64,000 nt of DNA, from NCBI GenBank assembly GCA_037954665.1, contig JBBMOL010000023.1, positions 310,001 to 374,000 on the forward strand. The letters run 5' to 3'. This document shows positions 1-11,900 of this stretch, piece by piece; the stretch's first letter is position 1, and every line of letters starts with the position of its first letter. Under the pieces are notes generated by a model. It did not search any database. It had not been told where the DNA came from and saw nothing but the letters and a program-made list of their open reading frames with translations. The stretch is from Laguncularia racemosa. Taxonomy: Eukaryota > Streptophyta > Magnoliopsida > Myrtales > Combretaceae. A program made the translations under genes and the position numbers.

Positions 1-770
1 TGAGAAACCTTTGAGACATTATGGAAGTATAACATAAAGCTTAACCTACAAAACAGCATTTTTAAAGTTGGGTTGGGCAAGCTCCTTAAGTACATAGTCA
101 CTAAGCAAGGCATCGATGCTAACCTTAAGAAGATCTAAGCCATCCTAACATGTAACCCGCCAAAATTATCAAGGAGGATCAAAGGCTTATAGAGATAATT
201 GCCACCTTTAACAGATTCGTGCCTAAAGTAGCTAATAAGTGTTCAAAGTTGCTCAAAATCTTAAAGAACCCCTTTAACTTCCATTGAATTAAGCTATGCT
301 AAGAGGCCTTTAACAAGCTCAAATCATTCCTAGCCTCCTCATCCATCCTATCAAAGCTTATACTAAAAAAGCCATTGTATTTATATCTCTTGTTTAGCAA
401 TTGGGCCCTCTCTTCAGTACTTGTCCAAGATGAGGGAAGAGAACACCAACTCGTCTACTATGTGAGCCACATTTCGCAAGTGCTTGAGGTCAAATGCTTC
501 CTCATCGAAAAGTTCACACTAGCAATAATGGTTTCCACTTAGAGGCTCCAACCTTACTTTAAAGCACACCAAGTGGTGGTAGTCATCAATTGGCTACTAT
601 GCCAAATACTTCACAAGTTAGACACCTTAGGTCAAATGGTTAAGTATGTAGTAGATCTAAGCACTTATGGCGTATAGCTTCGACCTCGATAAGTTATCAA
701 GGCCTAAGTGTTAACAGACTTCGCCGCTGAATGTACAGTCCTAGAAGAAGACCTACTAAAGCATTAGCCA
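1..770 (+). pseudogene. Ty3/gypsy reverse transcriptase end and RNase H (decayed)
   Basis: Conceptual + strand translation, with several stops and frame changes, follows the end of a gypsy reverse transcriptase and its first RNase H domain. Around 35-120 I read a degraded LKLNPTK-type block. Around 160-330 comes IIKEDQRLIEIIATFNRFVP followed by KLLKILKNPFNF and EAFNKLKSFLASSSIL, the RT connection region of Tat-type elements. The RNase H stretch follows to about 740, ending near the usual ALADF-type motif. In the family these domains copy the element RNA and remove it. The gene is cut by the left window edge and cannot be functional: there are many stops, apparently biased to C-to-T and G-to-A changes. 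Domain order and the following second RNase H point to the Tat clade. The lineage call is inference. Confidence 0.7.
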
Positions 771-1200
771 TAGTGAACTCTCCATGGAGACGATTCATCC
801 ACTTTTGGGGGGGAGTGGAGCTAGGCTAGTTCTTAGAAGTTTAAAAGAGGTAACAGTGAGTTACGTACTGAAGTTTAGGTTTTTAACCAACAACAATAAA
901 GTGGAGTATGAAGCTTTTGTTGCAGTCATGAAACTATAAAGGAAGTTGTAGTCGAGCATCGCCATATTTTTTTAAATTCCTAACTTGTCATTTAACAAGT
1001 CAAAGGGGAATATTCAATAAAAAGGTAAGGAAATATCCTAATACCATAAAGTAGTAAAAATACTTAAGATAGACTTCTTGTCATGGACAATGCATAAGAT
1101 TCCCTCAAAAGTGAGAACATAGAAGTAGACGGCCTCTCCAAGTTAGCTTCAACGTGTCTTTCTAACCTGGATAGAAAGGAGTTTACATGTTTAGTCAATG
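771..1200 (+). pseudogene. Second (archaeal-type) RNase H of Tat-lineage gypsy element
   Basis: After the first RNase H, the + strand reads WRRFIHFWGG near 783, then FLTNNNKVEYEAFVA near 880-925, and later a decayed run matching the usual end of the archaeal-type RNase H. The NNKVEYEA block corresponds to the conserved NNEAEYEAL motif. A second RNase H between RNase H and integrase is known as a hallmark of the Tat clade of plant Ty3/gypsy elements. Its role is thought to be extra RNA removal during reverse transcription. Stops occur at several places, so this is a fossil. I am fairly sure of the domain and less sure of its exact ends. Confidence 0.62.
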
Positions 1201-4200
1201 GGTAATGGAGAACCGACCCCCATCAACTAAAATTTGTTGGATGGACTCCATCTTTGTGTATATTCGAGACAATGTCGCCCTAAAGGACAAGAAGAAGGCA
1301 ATGAAACTTATGTATAGGTTAGTTTGATATACACTTATCAACAATGATTTGTATCTATACTCTTTCAACCTACCCTACTTAAAGTGTTTCCAACCCAACA
1401 AAGGCCAACGATTCCTTAAAGTGCTATACATAAAAGTGTGTAGTAATGACATTTAGAGCCATTTGAATAGCAGTTAAAGCACTTTGCTTTGGCTATTATT
1501 GGCCAACCATGAAGGAAGATACCAAATTAGTGGTCTGATAGTGCCCATAATGCTAGAAGCATACACTAATTGACAGACTGCCAAACATTAACCTCCTTCC
1601 CATCATTAGTCCATGGCTCTTTGTGCAATGGGGATAGATATATAGGGTCCCCTCCTTAAGGCTACAAGGCAACACTAATATATCATTATTGCTGTGGATT
1701 ACTTCGCCAAATAGGTAGAAGCCAAAGTTATAGTGCATGTCACCGAAAAGAATATGGAAAGCTTTGTCTAGAAAACCATCATGTGTAGATTTAGAGTTCC
1801 CTATACACTATTGTTGACAATGGGACCCAATTCGACAATGAAAGTTCAAGGATTTTTGTCAAGATCAAGGTTTGAGAGTCCACTACACCTTGGTTGCACA
1901 ATAATAAGTGTGCAAAACCACACACTTATCCTACCTGTTTCCTCATTGTTTATGTGTGATTTTGCATTGAAAATGAGAGAAAATTTGTTAATTTAGTATA
2001 CAAATCACATATAGTCGATTAACACAATTGATCAATTGCATTTCTACTCATTCAAGCACAATTGCATGTTATATCATTGAAAAACATTGAGATTTTTGTA
2101 AGTCTAAGGGGCTAATATCCTATTGGTAACCCCCTTTGTCATCCAATTGGTGGGAAAAAGGATAAACTTTGCATGAAGGTGGCCAATCATCCTACTGGTA
2201 TGCATATTACCATCTAACCAATAGTGCCATGTCCAAGCCATGTAGACATTGAAATTTGAAGATTGGATACAATGCCAAAATGATTCACCACCATCTAAAG
2301 CACCATCTCCAAGCCATCTTACTAGTGCTGCTAAACCTTAACTAAGGTTTTAGGAAGATGAGACCAAAACAGTGTTTCATTAAAGGTAATTCAATTGGAC
2401 AACAACAACTGTCCACCATCCAATTGATACATCCCCTATCAGCCATCTAGTACGGTCAACCTATAAAAAGTTGTGTTTCTCAGGAATAAATAGGGAGCAA
2501 TTGAATAGGGTTTAGCATTAAGGTTTTAACACATTGTATTTTCCTCTTTTCTCTATATTTATGGCAATTTTGAGGGTAGATTTACATTTTCTCTGTATTT
2601 TCCTTAGATAATGTTATTAGTAGCTTAAGTTTTTAGTGGAATTTAGCTTCTTTAAAGCTTAGATTATGGATTCCCATTGCTTTTCCATTGAGGAATTAGG
2701 TTTTTTTTTTTTTTTATGGAGGAACTCCTTAAAGCTAACTATTAGTGGAGGAACTCCTTAAGGCTAGCTATTAGTGTTTGGTTTTATATTGCTAACCTTA
2801 TCTTCTTCACGTTTAATGCAATGTTTTATTCATGTTCATGTGTATATGTGTTTAATGCCTTACATCCCATGAATGTGAAATTTGGTACATAATGTGTATA
2901 TTTGGGTTGTGTTACAATGTGATGAGATTTTTGTTACCAATGATGTTTTGATATTTTATTATGAGTAAACTTCATGTTTTAGTTAGCTAAGGAAAAATAG
3001 GTACAATTTGTGTAGAACAATCCATTATCATAGAGAGAACTTTGACTCTCTACAATCAGCCATTACCTCCTGTTGGTCTATAAGGTTTAGCTAAAATAAT
3101 TAAGTTTAAAAACCCCATCTAAAACCTAAGATCCCTAATTGTCACAATGTCAAATTTGTGGATTAGGATAACATGGTCCTAGTACTCACTTGAGAATTAT
3201 GTGGTTAAAGTCAAACCTCGGTCTTAGCTAGATTACTTAGCTAGTGATAAGACCTAAATGGTTACTAGTAAAGTGTAGGTGTGGAACTAGTCATAATATA
3301 GTAATCCAGCTACATGATAGGATTTACTATGTGAAAGGAAGTATGAGTTCTATGAGTGTAACTAAAACTCAATTTTAGACTAATGTAAATATCTCTATAG
3401 CATGGCAATAATGATTTCAAAGGATTGTTGAAACATAACCCAACCATTGATTTGTTAAAAGAATCCCAATTTGTTGTTGAGAATTTTTTTAAAATCCACA
3501 ATTATTCTCATTGTTCATCTTCTCTCTCAATTTATTTTTTAAATCTCATGCTTTCAAAAAAATCATTGTGTTTGATTAGCTTTGATTAGATTAGCCCCAC
3601 TATAGTCTAGTACTTAATTTAGCTTTCTTCTTTTTCCTCCTTACGAAAAAATACGACCTTGGTGTTTAACCCATTCTATTGCACAATCAATATGCTTGTT
3701 GAAAGCTATCATGGTTTCACAAGTTTTATCTTAAAATTTTGCAAGTTTTTCATGTAATTGTATCTTGTTTTCACTATCTTAAAAAGGGGCTATTATCTTT
3801 AAGGGCGTGTGACTTGTGAAAAAGGTGAAGCAACAACCACACACCTTCAATCTAATGGCTAAAACAAGTTCGTGGATAAGATGATCTTGAATAACATGAG
3901 GAAAGGGCATCTGACACTTAAGGTAAATAAGTGGATGAGCTCCCCTATATCATTTTAGGGTATCGGATGACTTTCAAGACTCCAATCGAAGAGACTCCCT
4001 TCAACTTGGCCTTTGGAATCGAGGTTGTATTACCTATAGAACTTGAAGCCCCTGCGGTGAGAAGGAAGGCCTTGAACATAAAAGCTAATAAAGTTAGCCT
4101 TCAAGCCAATCTAGATCATGTAAAGGAAGTTTGAAGCCTCGCCAGTACTTTGAGTGATAACCTACCAATAAAAAGCGATTCGGTGCTACAACAAGAAGGT

Positions 4201-4440
4201 TAAACACAAGGCCTTCTGCCCTAATGACTTAAAATGTAGGAGGCTTGAGGCTACTCGTTCAAGGGAAGGCCAAGGAAGGTTGATGCTGAACTAGGAAGAC
4301 CTTATCATAATCAAGGAAGTTGCAAGACATGGAGCATATTGCCATGAGACATTTGATGGAAGATCGATCCTAACAACTTGGAATGCTAATAACCTTAGGG
4401 CATACTTCGACTAATGTACATAATGTTTATTAAAAATCAT
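1201..4440 (+). pseudogene. Gypsy integrase (decayed, interrupted)
   Basis: The integrase is recognisable in two pieces. The first (to about 1900) includes ALCFGYYWPTMKEDTK, the region before the catalytic core. It then reads VDNGTQFD at 1813-1836, matching the TDNGTQFD block with the second catalytic Asp, followed by a degraded GLRVHYT. The second piece (from about 3844) reads QSNG at about 3848-3859, then KMILNNMRKG, then an uninterrupted 67-codon stretch (3931-4134). That stretch begins MDELPYIILGYRMTFKTPIE and contains ETPFNLAFGIEVVLPIEL, a very typical gypsy integrase C-terminal core. From 4135 to about 4440 the tail is full of stops. The break between the pieces is caused by the 1.9-kb insertion listed separately. 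Confidence 0.75.
1891..3843. mobile_element. ~1.9-kb LTR-like insertion in the integrase gene
   Basis: This non-coding, AT-rich piece separates the HYT and HPQSNG parts of the integrase. Two readings of the border are possible. With TG...CA ends, the insert is 1891-3841 and is flanked by CACCT (1886-1890 and 3842-3846). If the codons TTG GTT GCA CA at 1890-1900 are still integrase (SVAH), the insert starts near 1901 and the duplication would be GCACA/ACACA. It carries a CTATAAAAAG box near 2461 and a pyrimidine-rich region after it, as in LTRs. I call it a probable solo LTR of unknown family. No coding potential was seen. Confidence 0.5.
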
Positions 4441-4860
4441 TAAATTTTGTTTCTCTCAATCATTATATCTTGAGTTCTAACTTCATGTTTTTTCACAAAG
4501 GGTAAAACTACAAGTCATAATGGGAATGTCTAACCCTTCCCCTCAAGGTTAATGGACTCAAAAGGACTCAGCCCTCTAAGGCCCACAATTTTAACCCCAC
4601 AAAGAACTTGACCCCATCGGGTCCACAAGTCCAAGTTAAAGGACTTTACCTCTTAAGGTCCACAAGTCCAACTCAGGAGCTTGACCACTTTAGGTCTATA
4701 AATCCGACCATTAGGAGACTTGACCATCTTGAATCTACAAGTCCACTAGAAGCCTATAAAGACTTATTCAAGCACTTAAGATCCGGACCACAACCAAAAA
4801 ATTCAAAGCTCTTAAGTCCAATAAAATTCATCAAGTCCTAAAAGTAGGGATGAACATAAA
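4441..4860 (+). repeat. Spacer with ~50-bp degenerate tandem repeats
   Basis: Downstream of the integrase, a motif like GGTCCACAAGTCCAA recurs about every 50 bp at roughly 4619, 4667, 4715 (as GGTCTATAAATCCGA) and 4733 (as AATCTACAAGTCCAC). Each copy is followed by a TTGACC-type block. Such minisatellites are common between pol and the 3' LTR in large plant gypsy elements. A short open frame here (4608-4841) is only a product of the repeat and I do not regard it as a gene. Confidence 0.5.
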
Positions 4861-5464
4861 ACCATATAACTAAGGGAGTTGGATTTCTCTTTTTTTACAA
4901 AGTGCATCATGATATTATTAAATACTCAAAAAGAAAGAAATTTTGAATTCTTAAGAAAATAATCATAATTAAGAATTTTATTATAATTTTTAATGAATGA
5001 AAATTAATGTCATTAATTACTATAGAAAAAAGTTTTAAAAAAAAAGAAAGAAAATATCATTTAAGTAGTATAAAATAAGTACAATTTTGAAAAAGTAAAG
5101 TGATTATTATAAGATTTGAATCTAAGACCTCCTTTCTATAATTTTTCATATTTAATAAATTTTCATGTTTAATACTTTTTGAGAACTTAGGGGGGAGGTG
5201 GGCCCTATCAGCCCCCTGCCTAGAATGATCGACTAGGTTTGCCTTCATCAACGATCGTCTAACACTTAGTAAAAAAATTGCGAGGAAAACAAGAGCAAGA
5301 AAATGGAGTAAAAGATTTGAGGTGCAGCAAGAAAACATGTACCTCATTACAAATCAAGAATGTTTATAGTGCTTATGAGTTGGTCTTGAGATCAAGGGTT
5401 TACAAGTATTATAAAACTTCAAAAAGGAACAGTTCTTACAAAGACAAACGAGCTAAGAGTCCTA
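4861..5464. other. AT-rich spacer, no gene seen
   Basis: This spacer is strongly A+T rich up to about 5190, then more balanced toward the 3' end of the antisense ORF. It lies between the pol remnant and the antisense ORF of the same Tat-type element. I found no convincing coding or RNA feature. Confidence 0.5.
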
Positions 5465-6097
5465 CTAAGCTAATGGGTTGGCCGCCTCCTTATCCTCTTC
5501 CTCCGCTTTAGGGTTTTCCTGGTCATCCCCTTCACCTTCATCCCCCTCGGCAAGAGGCTCAATGTAGGGATTGGGAATCGAGAGGTCTAAGTTAGGAACC
5601 ACTTCTAGCACGTATTACTTTGCCTTCTCAATCCCTTCAACCAAGAAATGAGTTTGATGCTCCCTTCACGTCTCACTTTGCTAGAAGTCTTCCGCGGTTG
5701 TAGCTCAAATGGCTTAAATCGGGCCATAGTCTTCCTTCCCCTCCTTGACAGCCTTGAGGGTTGCCAGGGCATTGGAGAGTTCGAACGTGACGTAGTTGCC
5801 CCCCAAAGCTCGGCCACTTGCTTCCTCCAGCCTTCCTCCTCAGCTTACAGCCGCTCCTCCGTCGACCTCCACTCCTCAACGCCCTTCTGCGTAGCAACTT
5901 GGATTCCTTGACTTGCCGAAGAGCTTTATAGGCCTCAGCCCGAGCAACTTTAGCCTTCGCGCAAGATGCCTCTGCCCTAGCCTTGGCCTCCACAAGTCGT
6001 TGCTAACTTGCTGCCAAGATACTCTCCAAGTCTTCTTGGTAAGCTCATCACTCTTCCTCGCTCGTACGATGCTCAAACTTTTCAGTAGTATCCTCGT

Positions 6098-6177
6098 CTA
6101 CAAATACAAAGGGGTTACGATGCAATGACATAAGGAAAATAGAAGGAAACAAACATAAGTAAGAGTAAAAGACCCAC
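6098..6177 (-). other. Candidate 80-bp intron in the antisense ORF
   Basis: On the minus strand the coding track of the antisense ORF is interrupted by a segment that starts AG|GTGGGT at 6177 and ends TATTTGTAG|ACGAGG at 6098. This is a good plant acceptor with a T-rich tract. Coding resumes as DEDTTEKFEH-like sequence. The copia insertion lies just beyond the donor side. Confidence 0.45.
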
Positions 6178-6183
6178 CTCCAT

Positions 6184-6365
6184 TGTAGGTAGGCCAAAAG
6201 AAAAGATTTTTTTTTTCATATTTATATTGCTAGAACAATAACAAGAATACTAGAAATAAGAAACACTAACCCATAAATTAAAGGATAAAAACAAACTCTA
6301 ACAGACTTAATAAACAAAGGTTCCTAATAATAAGCAATGGTAAATTTTGAATAAGTCAATCAACA
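6184..6365 (-). repeat. 3' LTR of the copia element
   Basis: This 182-bp LTR reads TGTTGATTGACTTATTC...CCTACA on the minus strand and matches 11901-12081 throughout. Just outside on the element's inner side (6366-6378) the minus strand is AATAAAAAAGTAG, a weak purine-rich primer tract. Confidence 0.88.
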
Positions 6366-6373
6366 CTACTTTT

Positions 6374-7696
6374 TTATTCAAAATCACATACTCCTAACTT
6401 CATTATAAAGAACTGATGCTTGGCTTGAGGGAGTGACTTTGTGTATATATCAGCGATTTGTTTATTTGTGTTGCAGAATGTTAATACAATCTTCCCATCA
6501 ACTACCAATTTCCAAATGAAGTGGTGTTGAACATCGATATGCTTGGTTCTTCCTTGAAAAGTTAGATTCTTTGCCATTGCAATTGTTAACCTGTTGTCAT
6601 AGAATATCTCAATTACCTCCATTTGCTTACAGTGAAAATCAGCAAGGAATTTTCTGAGCCATAAAGCTTGCCGTGCAATTGCAGTTGCTATTACATACTC
6701 TACTTTGGAATACGACAAAGCCACTATTTCTTGTTTCTTTAAACACCAAGTAATAGCACCTGTTCCAAAGCTGAAAACACTGCTAAAAGTACTTTTTCGA
6801 TCATCTAAACATCTTGCGCAATCACTATCAGTGAATCTAAACAATGCAAAATTAGGCACTTTAGTATACTAAATACCAAAATCGATAGTTCCAACTACAT
6901 AACGAAGGATCCTTTTCACCACACCAAGATGTTACTTCGTAAGACCTCTGCATAAATCTAGAGACTACATTAACAATGAAAGTAATATTAGGTCTAGTGT
7001 GTGTCAGGTAATTTAGACCACCAACTAAATTCCTAAACAATCTTGCATAAGCTTTTTCAGTCCCATCCTCCTGCTGTAACTTCCCATTTATATTCATAGG
7101 TATAGCCGAAACTTTACAATCATTCATCTTAAACCTCTTCAGAAGGTCAGTAGCATGCTTCTTTTAACACATAAAAATCCCATCCATACATTGCTTCGCC
7201 TTAAGACCTAAGTATTGCAACACACCCAAATCAATTATCTCAAAATTTTCCATCATACTTAACTTAAAATTAGCAATGAAAGACTTTAAAGAACCTATAT
7301 AAATCATATCATCCACATAGAGACAAACCACCAAAAAATCACCGTTACCTTCATGCTTCAAATAGAGAGTGGGCTTATTCTCACTCTTTGTGAATTTGCT
7401 CTTTTGAAAGAAAGCATCGATCTTATTATACCACGTACAGAGAGCTTGCTTGAGCCCATAAAGAGCTTTTCTTAACTTGTAAACTTTGTTTTCATAGTCT
7501 TTTTCAACAAAGCTTTCAAGTTGTGAAACACAAACCTCTTCTTCCAAATCACTATTAAAAAAAGCAGATTTTACATCAAATTGATACACAAGTAATTGCA
7601 GTTGGGTAGCTAGAGCCAACAATACCCTTACAGTTTCAAAATGTACAACAAGAGAGAAAGTATCATCAAAATCAATACCTTGTTGCTGTGAGTAAT
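6374..7696 (-). pseudogene. Copia reverse transcriptase (main part) and RNase H
   Basis: From 7696 leftward the minus strand reads the RT core: SQQQGIDFDDTFS, then FDVKSAFFNSDLEEEVCV, then KALYGLKQALCTWYNKI, then the catalytic LYVDDMIYIG (about 7325-7296). The thumb follows, with PMNINGKLQQED and a LNYLTHTRPNI block near 7020. A frameshift occurs near 6935-6960, in the SRFM region. RNase H follows at 6859-6374, with FTDSDCARCLDDRKSTF, ALSYSKVEYVI, FYDNRLTIAMAKN and RTKHIDVQHHF. The RT motifs are complete, although the frame has stops (for example near 7164 and 6860). Function in the family: copying the element RNA into DNA in virus-like particles. The sequence left of the RT start is separated by the solo LTR at 7697-9149. 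Confidence 0.88.
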
Positions 7697-9149
7697 GATA
7701 AAGGCATATTTTACTCATAATTCATTAAGCGATTTGCGAGTATTCATTATTGATTTTAGAGAAATCACAAGGAAATGGTACTTAATCATGTTTATTTTTA
7801 CATTTCAGATGTTGGAGGACTTTGAGTTCAAAGCTTAATCAATTTGGAGAGATTGCATACAAATTGAAGCATGAAAAGATTGAAGGATGGCAAAGGAAAA
7901 AAAAAAAAAAAGCAAAGCCGCCGGCCGTTATGGCCGACCTTCCATGAAATGCCGCCGGCCTTTATGGTCGGCTTAAATGAAGGTCGCCAGCCTTTATGGC
8001 CGGCTTAAATAAAGGCTGCCGGCCTTGGGCCAGTCTTGTTTTAATTGCATCTTCTCGCCTCCCCTTGCATATATATAGGTCCTAGGTCGATTTGTGGAGG
8101 AACTTTTGTCAAATTTTAGTGTTCTTAGAGTAATTTTAACCTAGTTTTAAGGGAGAATTGTGGAGATCAAATCTTGGAGAAAACTTTGTGATATTCGTGG
8201 AGATTATCATCCTTTGTGAAGGATTTGTGGAGTTCCTTTCAATTAAGGTATTATTTGTATTGTTGAATTGGTGATTTCTGAACTTTATTTCTGATATGCA
8301 ATTCAAGCATTTGATCCAACCATTGAATATGATTTCGTTTACACGAATCTCCTTGAATCATAATCATGTCTTTATCTCCATGAATTGCTAAGTCTTTTCC
8401 TTGGGAAATTAGATGAAACCCTAGAATGTTAAAAGGATAATTGTAGCCATGTTATATGATTAGGAATTATTAGGATTATTCATGATTGCAATTCCTTTGA
8501 TTTCAATTATAATTGGTCTTTGATTATAATTGTTAGAAATCCTTTTGATACGGGAGTTGATTAGGATTTGTTGGGAATTCTTAATTAGATTGATTATCAA
8601 TACGGGAGTTGAGATAATTGGTTTAATTAGAGTTTATGGTAGGCGCAATGCAATGTTTCTTGTTAATTAATCACTAAGGGATTAGGGTTAATTGATTTAG
8701 GGCATTAGTTGTTTGTAACATCGGGAGGTGTATGAACATAATTTTGATTCCTTGGTTAATTGGAGACGTGGAAGCCGACTAATTGATTTAAGGTTAACAT
8801 CCTTAAAAAGGATTTTCTAAACTCACTTGAATAACCTTATAACCACTAGTTGATATAACATGGTAGCAGTTTGATTAATGGATCTAGGGTGAATTCTAAT
8901 TTCCCGCGTTCATAATTGATAGATTCTTCATAAAATTCTCCTTGTTTGCTTTAAATTAAATTTTTAGCTTAGACATTTCAAAACCCCTTTTTAATGTCCT
9001 AAATATTGATAAGAATTGCCATAGATCTAGTACTCTATTGGTTCCTCGAGGAATCGACAACCTTACTTTTCACCACTCTATTACTTAGTACGACCAGTAC
9101 ACTTGCTGCAATTTACGCTCCCATTTTATATATACATTTGAGTGTATCA
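7697..9149. mobile_element. 1453-bp solo LTR inside the copia RT gene
   Basis: This non-coding insert splits the conserved KARLVAKGY/SQQQGIDF junction of the copia RT. It starts TGATAAAGG and ends GTGTATCA, so the ends form the inverted pair TGATA/TATCA. It is flanked by an exact 5-bp duplication, AGTAA, at 7692-7696 and 9150-9154. Only one LTR and no internal region is present, as expected after LTR-LTR recombination. Inside are a GC-rich patch of imperfect ~40-bp repeats around GCCGGCCTTTATGGCCGGC (7914-8036) and a TATA-like CATATATATAGG near 8067. That order of TATA after U3-type repeats suggests a + orientation. Family unknown; probably gypsy from its size. Confidence 0.85.
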
Positions 9150-9154
9150 AGTAA

Positions 9155-10900
9155 CCCTTTGCTACGAGTCGAGCTTTATGCTTTTGGATACTTCCATCAG
9201 CATTGAATTTGGTTCGAAACACCCATTTGAGCCCAATAACGTTTTGACCTTTAGGAACATCAACCAACTCCCATGTTGAGTTTTTCTCAATAGCTTCCAT
9301 CTCATTAGCCATAGCAACTTGCCATTCAGTTCATGTTACTGCTTCTTCAAAACAATTTGGGTCGGAAACATATAATGCAAAGTTACAGGACTCATAAACT
9401 TCTATTAAGGATCTGAATTTTCTTGGTGGTGTCTCACTAAAAGAGCTAGTTGAAGGAGAATGAGTTCATTGAATTTGTGTTACTTCTAGTAAGAGAAGAT
9501 TCAATAGAAGACATATCGCCAATCGATGTAGCATTCTCACTTGCTGCTTCTACAGCGTGAAATGGAATGGCCACTGTATCACTATTTCTCCAATTCTATG
9601 TGCCTTCCTCATTGAACTAGACATCACTTTGGCACTTATAGGGTTATGTAGACAATATGCTTTGGATTGAAGACTATAACCAATAAAAATGCATTTCTCT
9701 AATTTATCATCAAGTTTGGCATGAGAATGAACCAACTAATATATCATATAACTAAAGACTTTTATGTGGATTACCCGAGGCCTCTTTCCTATCCATGCTT
9801 CATATGGTGTATGATTCATAACTGCCTTTGTTGTAGAGATGTTCAAGAGATATACCTCTGTTGCAACTGCTTCGCACCAAAACTGATTTGGTAGTCCCCT
9901 TGTCTTCAACATGCTTTTTGCCATTTCAACTACCGTCCTATTCTTTCACTCGACTACACCATTTTGCTGTGGCGTATTTAGAGCTGTAAGTTCCCTACAA
10001 ATACTATACCCATCACAAAATTTAGTGAACTCATTAGATAGAAATGCATTGCCCTAATTTGTTCGAAATGCCTTTATACTCCTGCCACTTTGCTTCTCCA
10101 TCAAAGCCTTAAATTTCCTGAAGTTCTCAAAAGTTTCTTATTTGAACTTCAAAAAATAGACCTAACTCATGCGACTATAATCATCAATACACAATAGAAA
10201 ATACCGACTTCCACCAAGTGACATCGTTTTCATTGGCCCACATAGATCAATGTGAATAAGATCAAGAATATTTGAAGCTCGCCATGACTTTCCAGTTAGA
10301 AATGGTCTCCTCCTTTGTTTCCTATAAATGCATCCATCACAAAATATAAGTTCACCTATTTTCACCAAACCGACAACCATTTCTTTCTCATTCAAAAGGC
10401 ATAATCCATTAACATTCAAATTACCATAATGTAAATGCCACAATTTAGCCTCATCTTCTCCTTTAACAATAATGGCTCTACTCACATCATTTGACACATC
10501 AAGGGGAAACATTTGATTGTGTCATGTGAACAACTGATATGATTTAACCTGACTTTTTATCACCAATGGCACAAAAACCACCATCAAAGACAGTTGTATG
10601 GCCACTGGACATCAATTGACCAACACTTAACAGATTATGGGCTAAGCTAGGCACGAATTGCACATCATGAAGAAGCTTGATTTCTCCTTGTATAGTTTTA
10701 ATGGCAATTGTACCTTTCCCTTCTACCTGAACTTGCTTGTCATCTCTAAGCCATACTTCACTCTTCTAAGACTCATCAAGGTCTTTAAACAAGGATAAAA
10801 TTTTTTTCATATGATTTGAGCACCCACCATCAACAAACTAAACATCACACATTGCGTTAGGAATATGAGAATAGGCCATAAACAACTTACTTTCCTCTTT
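9155..10900 (-). pseudogene. Copia protease, integrase and RT start
   Basis: The minus strand reads, from about 10860, a protease-like FVDGGCSNHM (the usual D-S-G is D-G-G here). Then come LAHNLLSVGQL and the integrase zinc-binding part LWHLHYGNLN...FCDGCIYRKQ (10450-10310). The catalytic core has HIDLCGPM at about 10250, an FRTN-stop-GNAF block near 10060 where the second Asp is changed to Asn, and TPQQNGVVE near 9975. C-terminal parts include GLPNQFWCEAV and KLDDKLEKCIFIGY. After a frame break comes the RT start MEAIEKNSTWELVDVPKG, then LKWVFRTKFNADGSI and KARLVAKGY, ending at the solo LTR. At least six stops or frameshifts, and the lost catalytic Asp, show it is inactive. Confidence 0.85.
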
Positions 10901-11600
10901 TACCTTCTCCATAAAATTAGCTACCTTCTGCTCATCCCTCTGCTTGCTCCAGCATTTAGCTTCTTTATGTCCTTACTTCTTGCAATAGTGGAATTGAATG
11001 GTGCTCTTGAATTGGAGCAAGCCACCAAATGGACCTCGACCTCTACCATTTCCATGGCCACAACCACAAAATCCACCTTTGCCTCTACCTCTGCCAAAAG
11101 ACTCTTCAACTTTCCCTTTATAATTGGACTCCCCCTTCACTTGAAAAGCTTTCTCTTCAACCTTCTCAATGGACCTTTTTAATCTATCTTCATGAGCTAT
11201 CAAGGAACTCATTAATTCATCAAAAGTATAAGTAGATAGGTCCTTGGACTCTTCAATTGTAGCAACAACATGATCAAAGTTTCTTGTTAAATTCTTCAAA
11301 ACCTTACTTACAATTGTCTCATTACTTATGCCTTCACCATATGTCTTCATCTGGCTAACGATTTCAAACACTTTAGACAAATAATTCTACATGGATTCCT
11401 TTTCTTACATTGACAACAATTCAAAATCATAGCAAAGAGATTGCAACTTCACCTGAATTACCTTCTTATCACCCAAATACTCTTGCTTTAATATCTCCCA
11501 CGCCTGTTTGGAAGTGTTGGCTGTTGTAATTCGCAGAAAAATTTTGTCATCAAGAGCTTGCTAAATAAAGAATAGAGCCTTTCAATCCTTCTTGTGATTC
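10901..11600 (-). pseudogene. Copia gag (nucleocapsid) remnant
   Basis: An open minus-strand stretch at 11380-10973 encodes FEIVSQMKTYGEGISNE, then VATIEESKDLSTYTFDELMS and LIAHEDRL, the standard UBN2/gag pattern of plant copia elements. It continues with an RG-rich segment (GRGRGKGGF) and a zinc knuckle FHYCKK-stop-GHKEAKCW. The stop sits where the second Cys of CX2CX4HX4C belongs. The N-terminal part (11600-11400) is in other frames. In the family, gag forms the particle that packages element RNA. Confidence 0.82.
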
Positions 11601-11884
11601 TCTCGTAGTTGTGCATCTGGTTCACCAGTTTGATTCAATTATGCATACCCATTCTTTACGAAATCCCACAACTCTTGAGACTTAAAGAGAGTCTTCATCT
11701 TCAGACTTCAAAATTGATAATTTTGCCCTTTGAAAATTGGAATCAAGGGCTGCAAACTCCCACCTACACCGCTGCTTGCTGCCATGGGATGGAGGTTTTG
11801 CAATTTCTTCGTCTCTCCCTCACTTTACTCCGGCTTTTCATGGAGAAGGACCGAACCTGGAAAGGTCCTTTTTTTTTTTAATTT

Positions 11885-11896
11885 GCTCTGATACCA
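11885..11896 (-). other. Primer binding site for initiator Met tRNA
   Basis: On the minus strand, four bases inside the 5' LTR (11901), the sequence is TGGTATCAGAGC, the standard plant tRNA-iMet primer site. It fixes the minus orientation of the copia element. Confidence 0.9.
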
Positions 11897-11900
11897 AACA

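Noticed and set aside
4608..4841. 77-codon open frame
   Set aside because: Product of the ~50-bp tandem repeats in the spacer.
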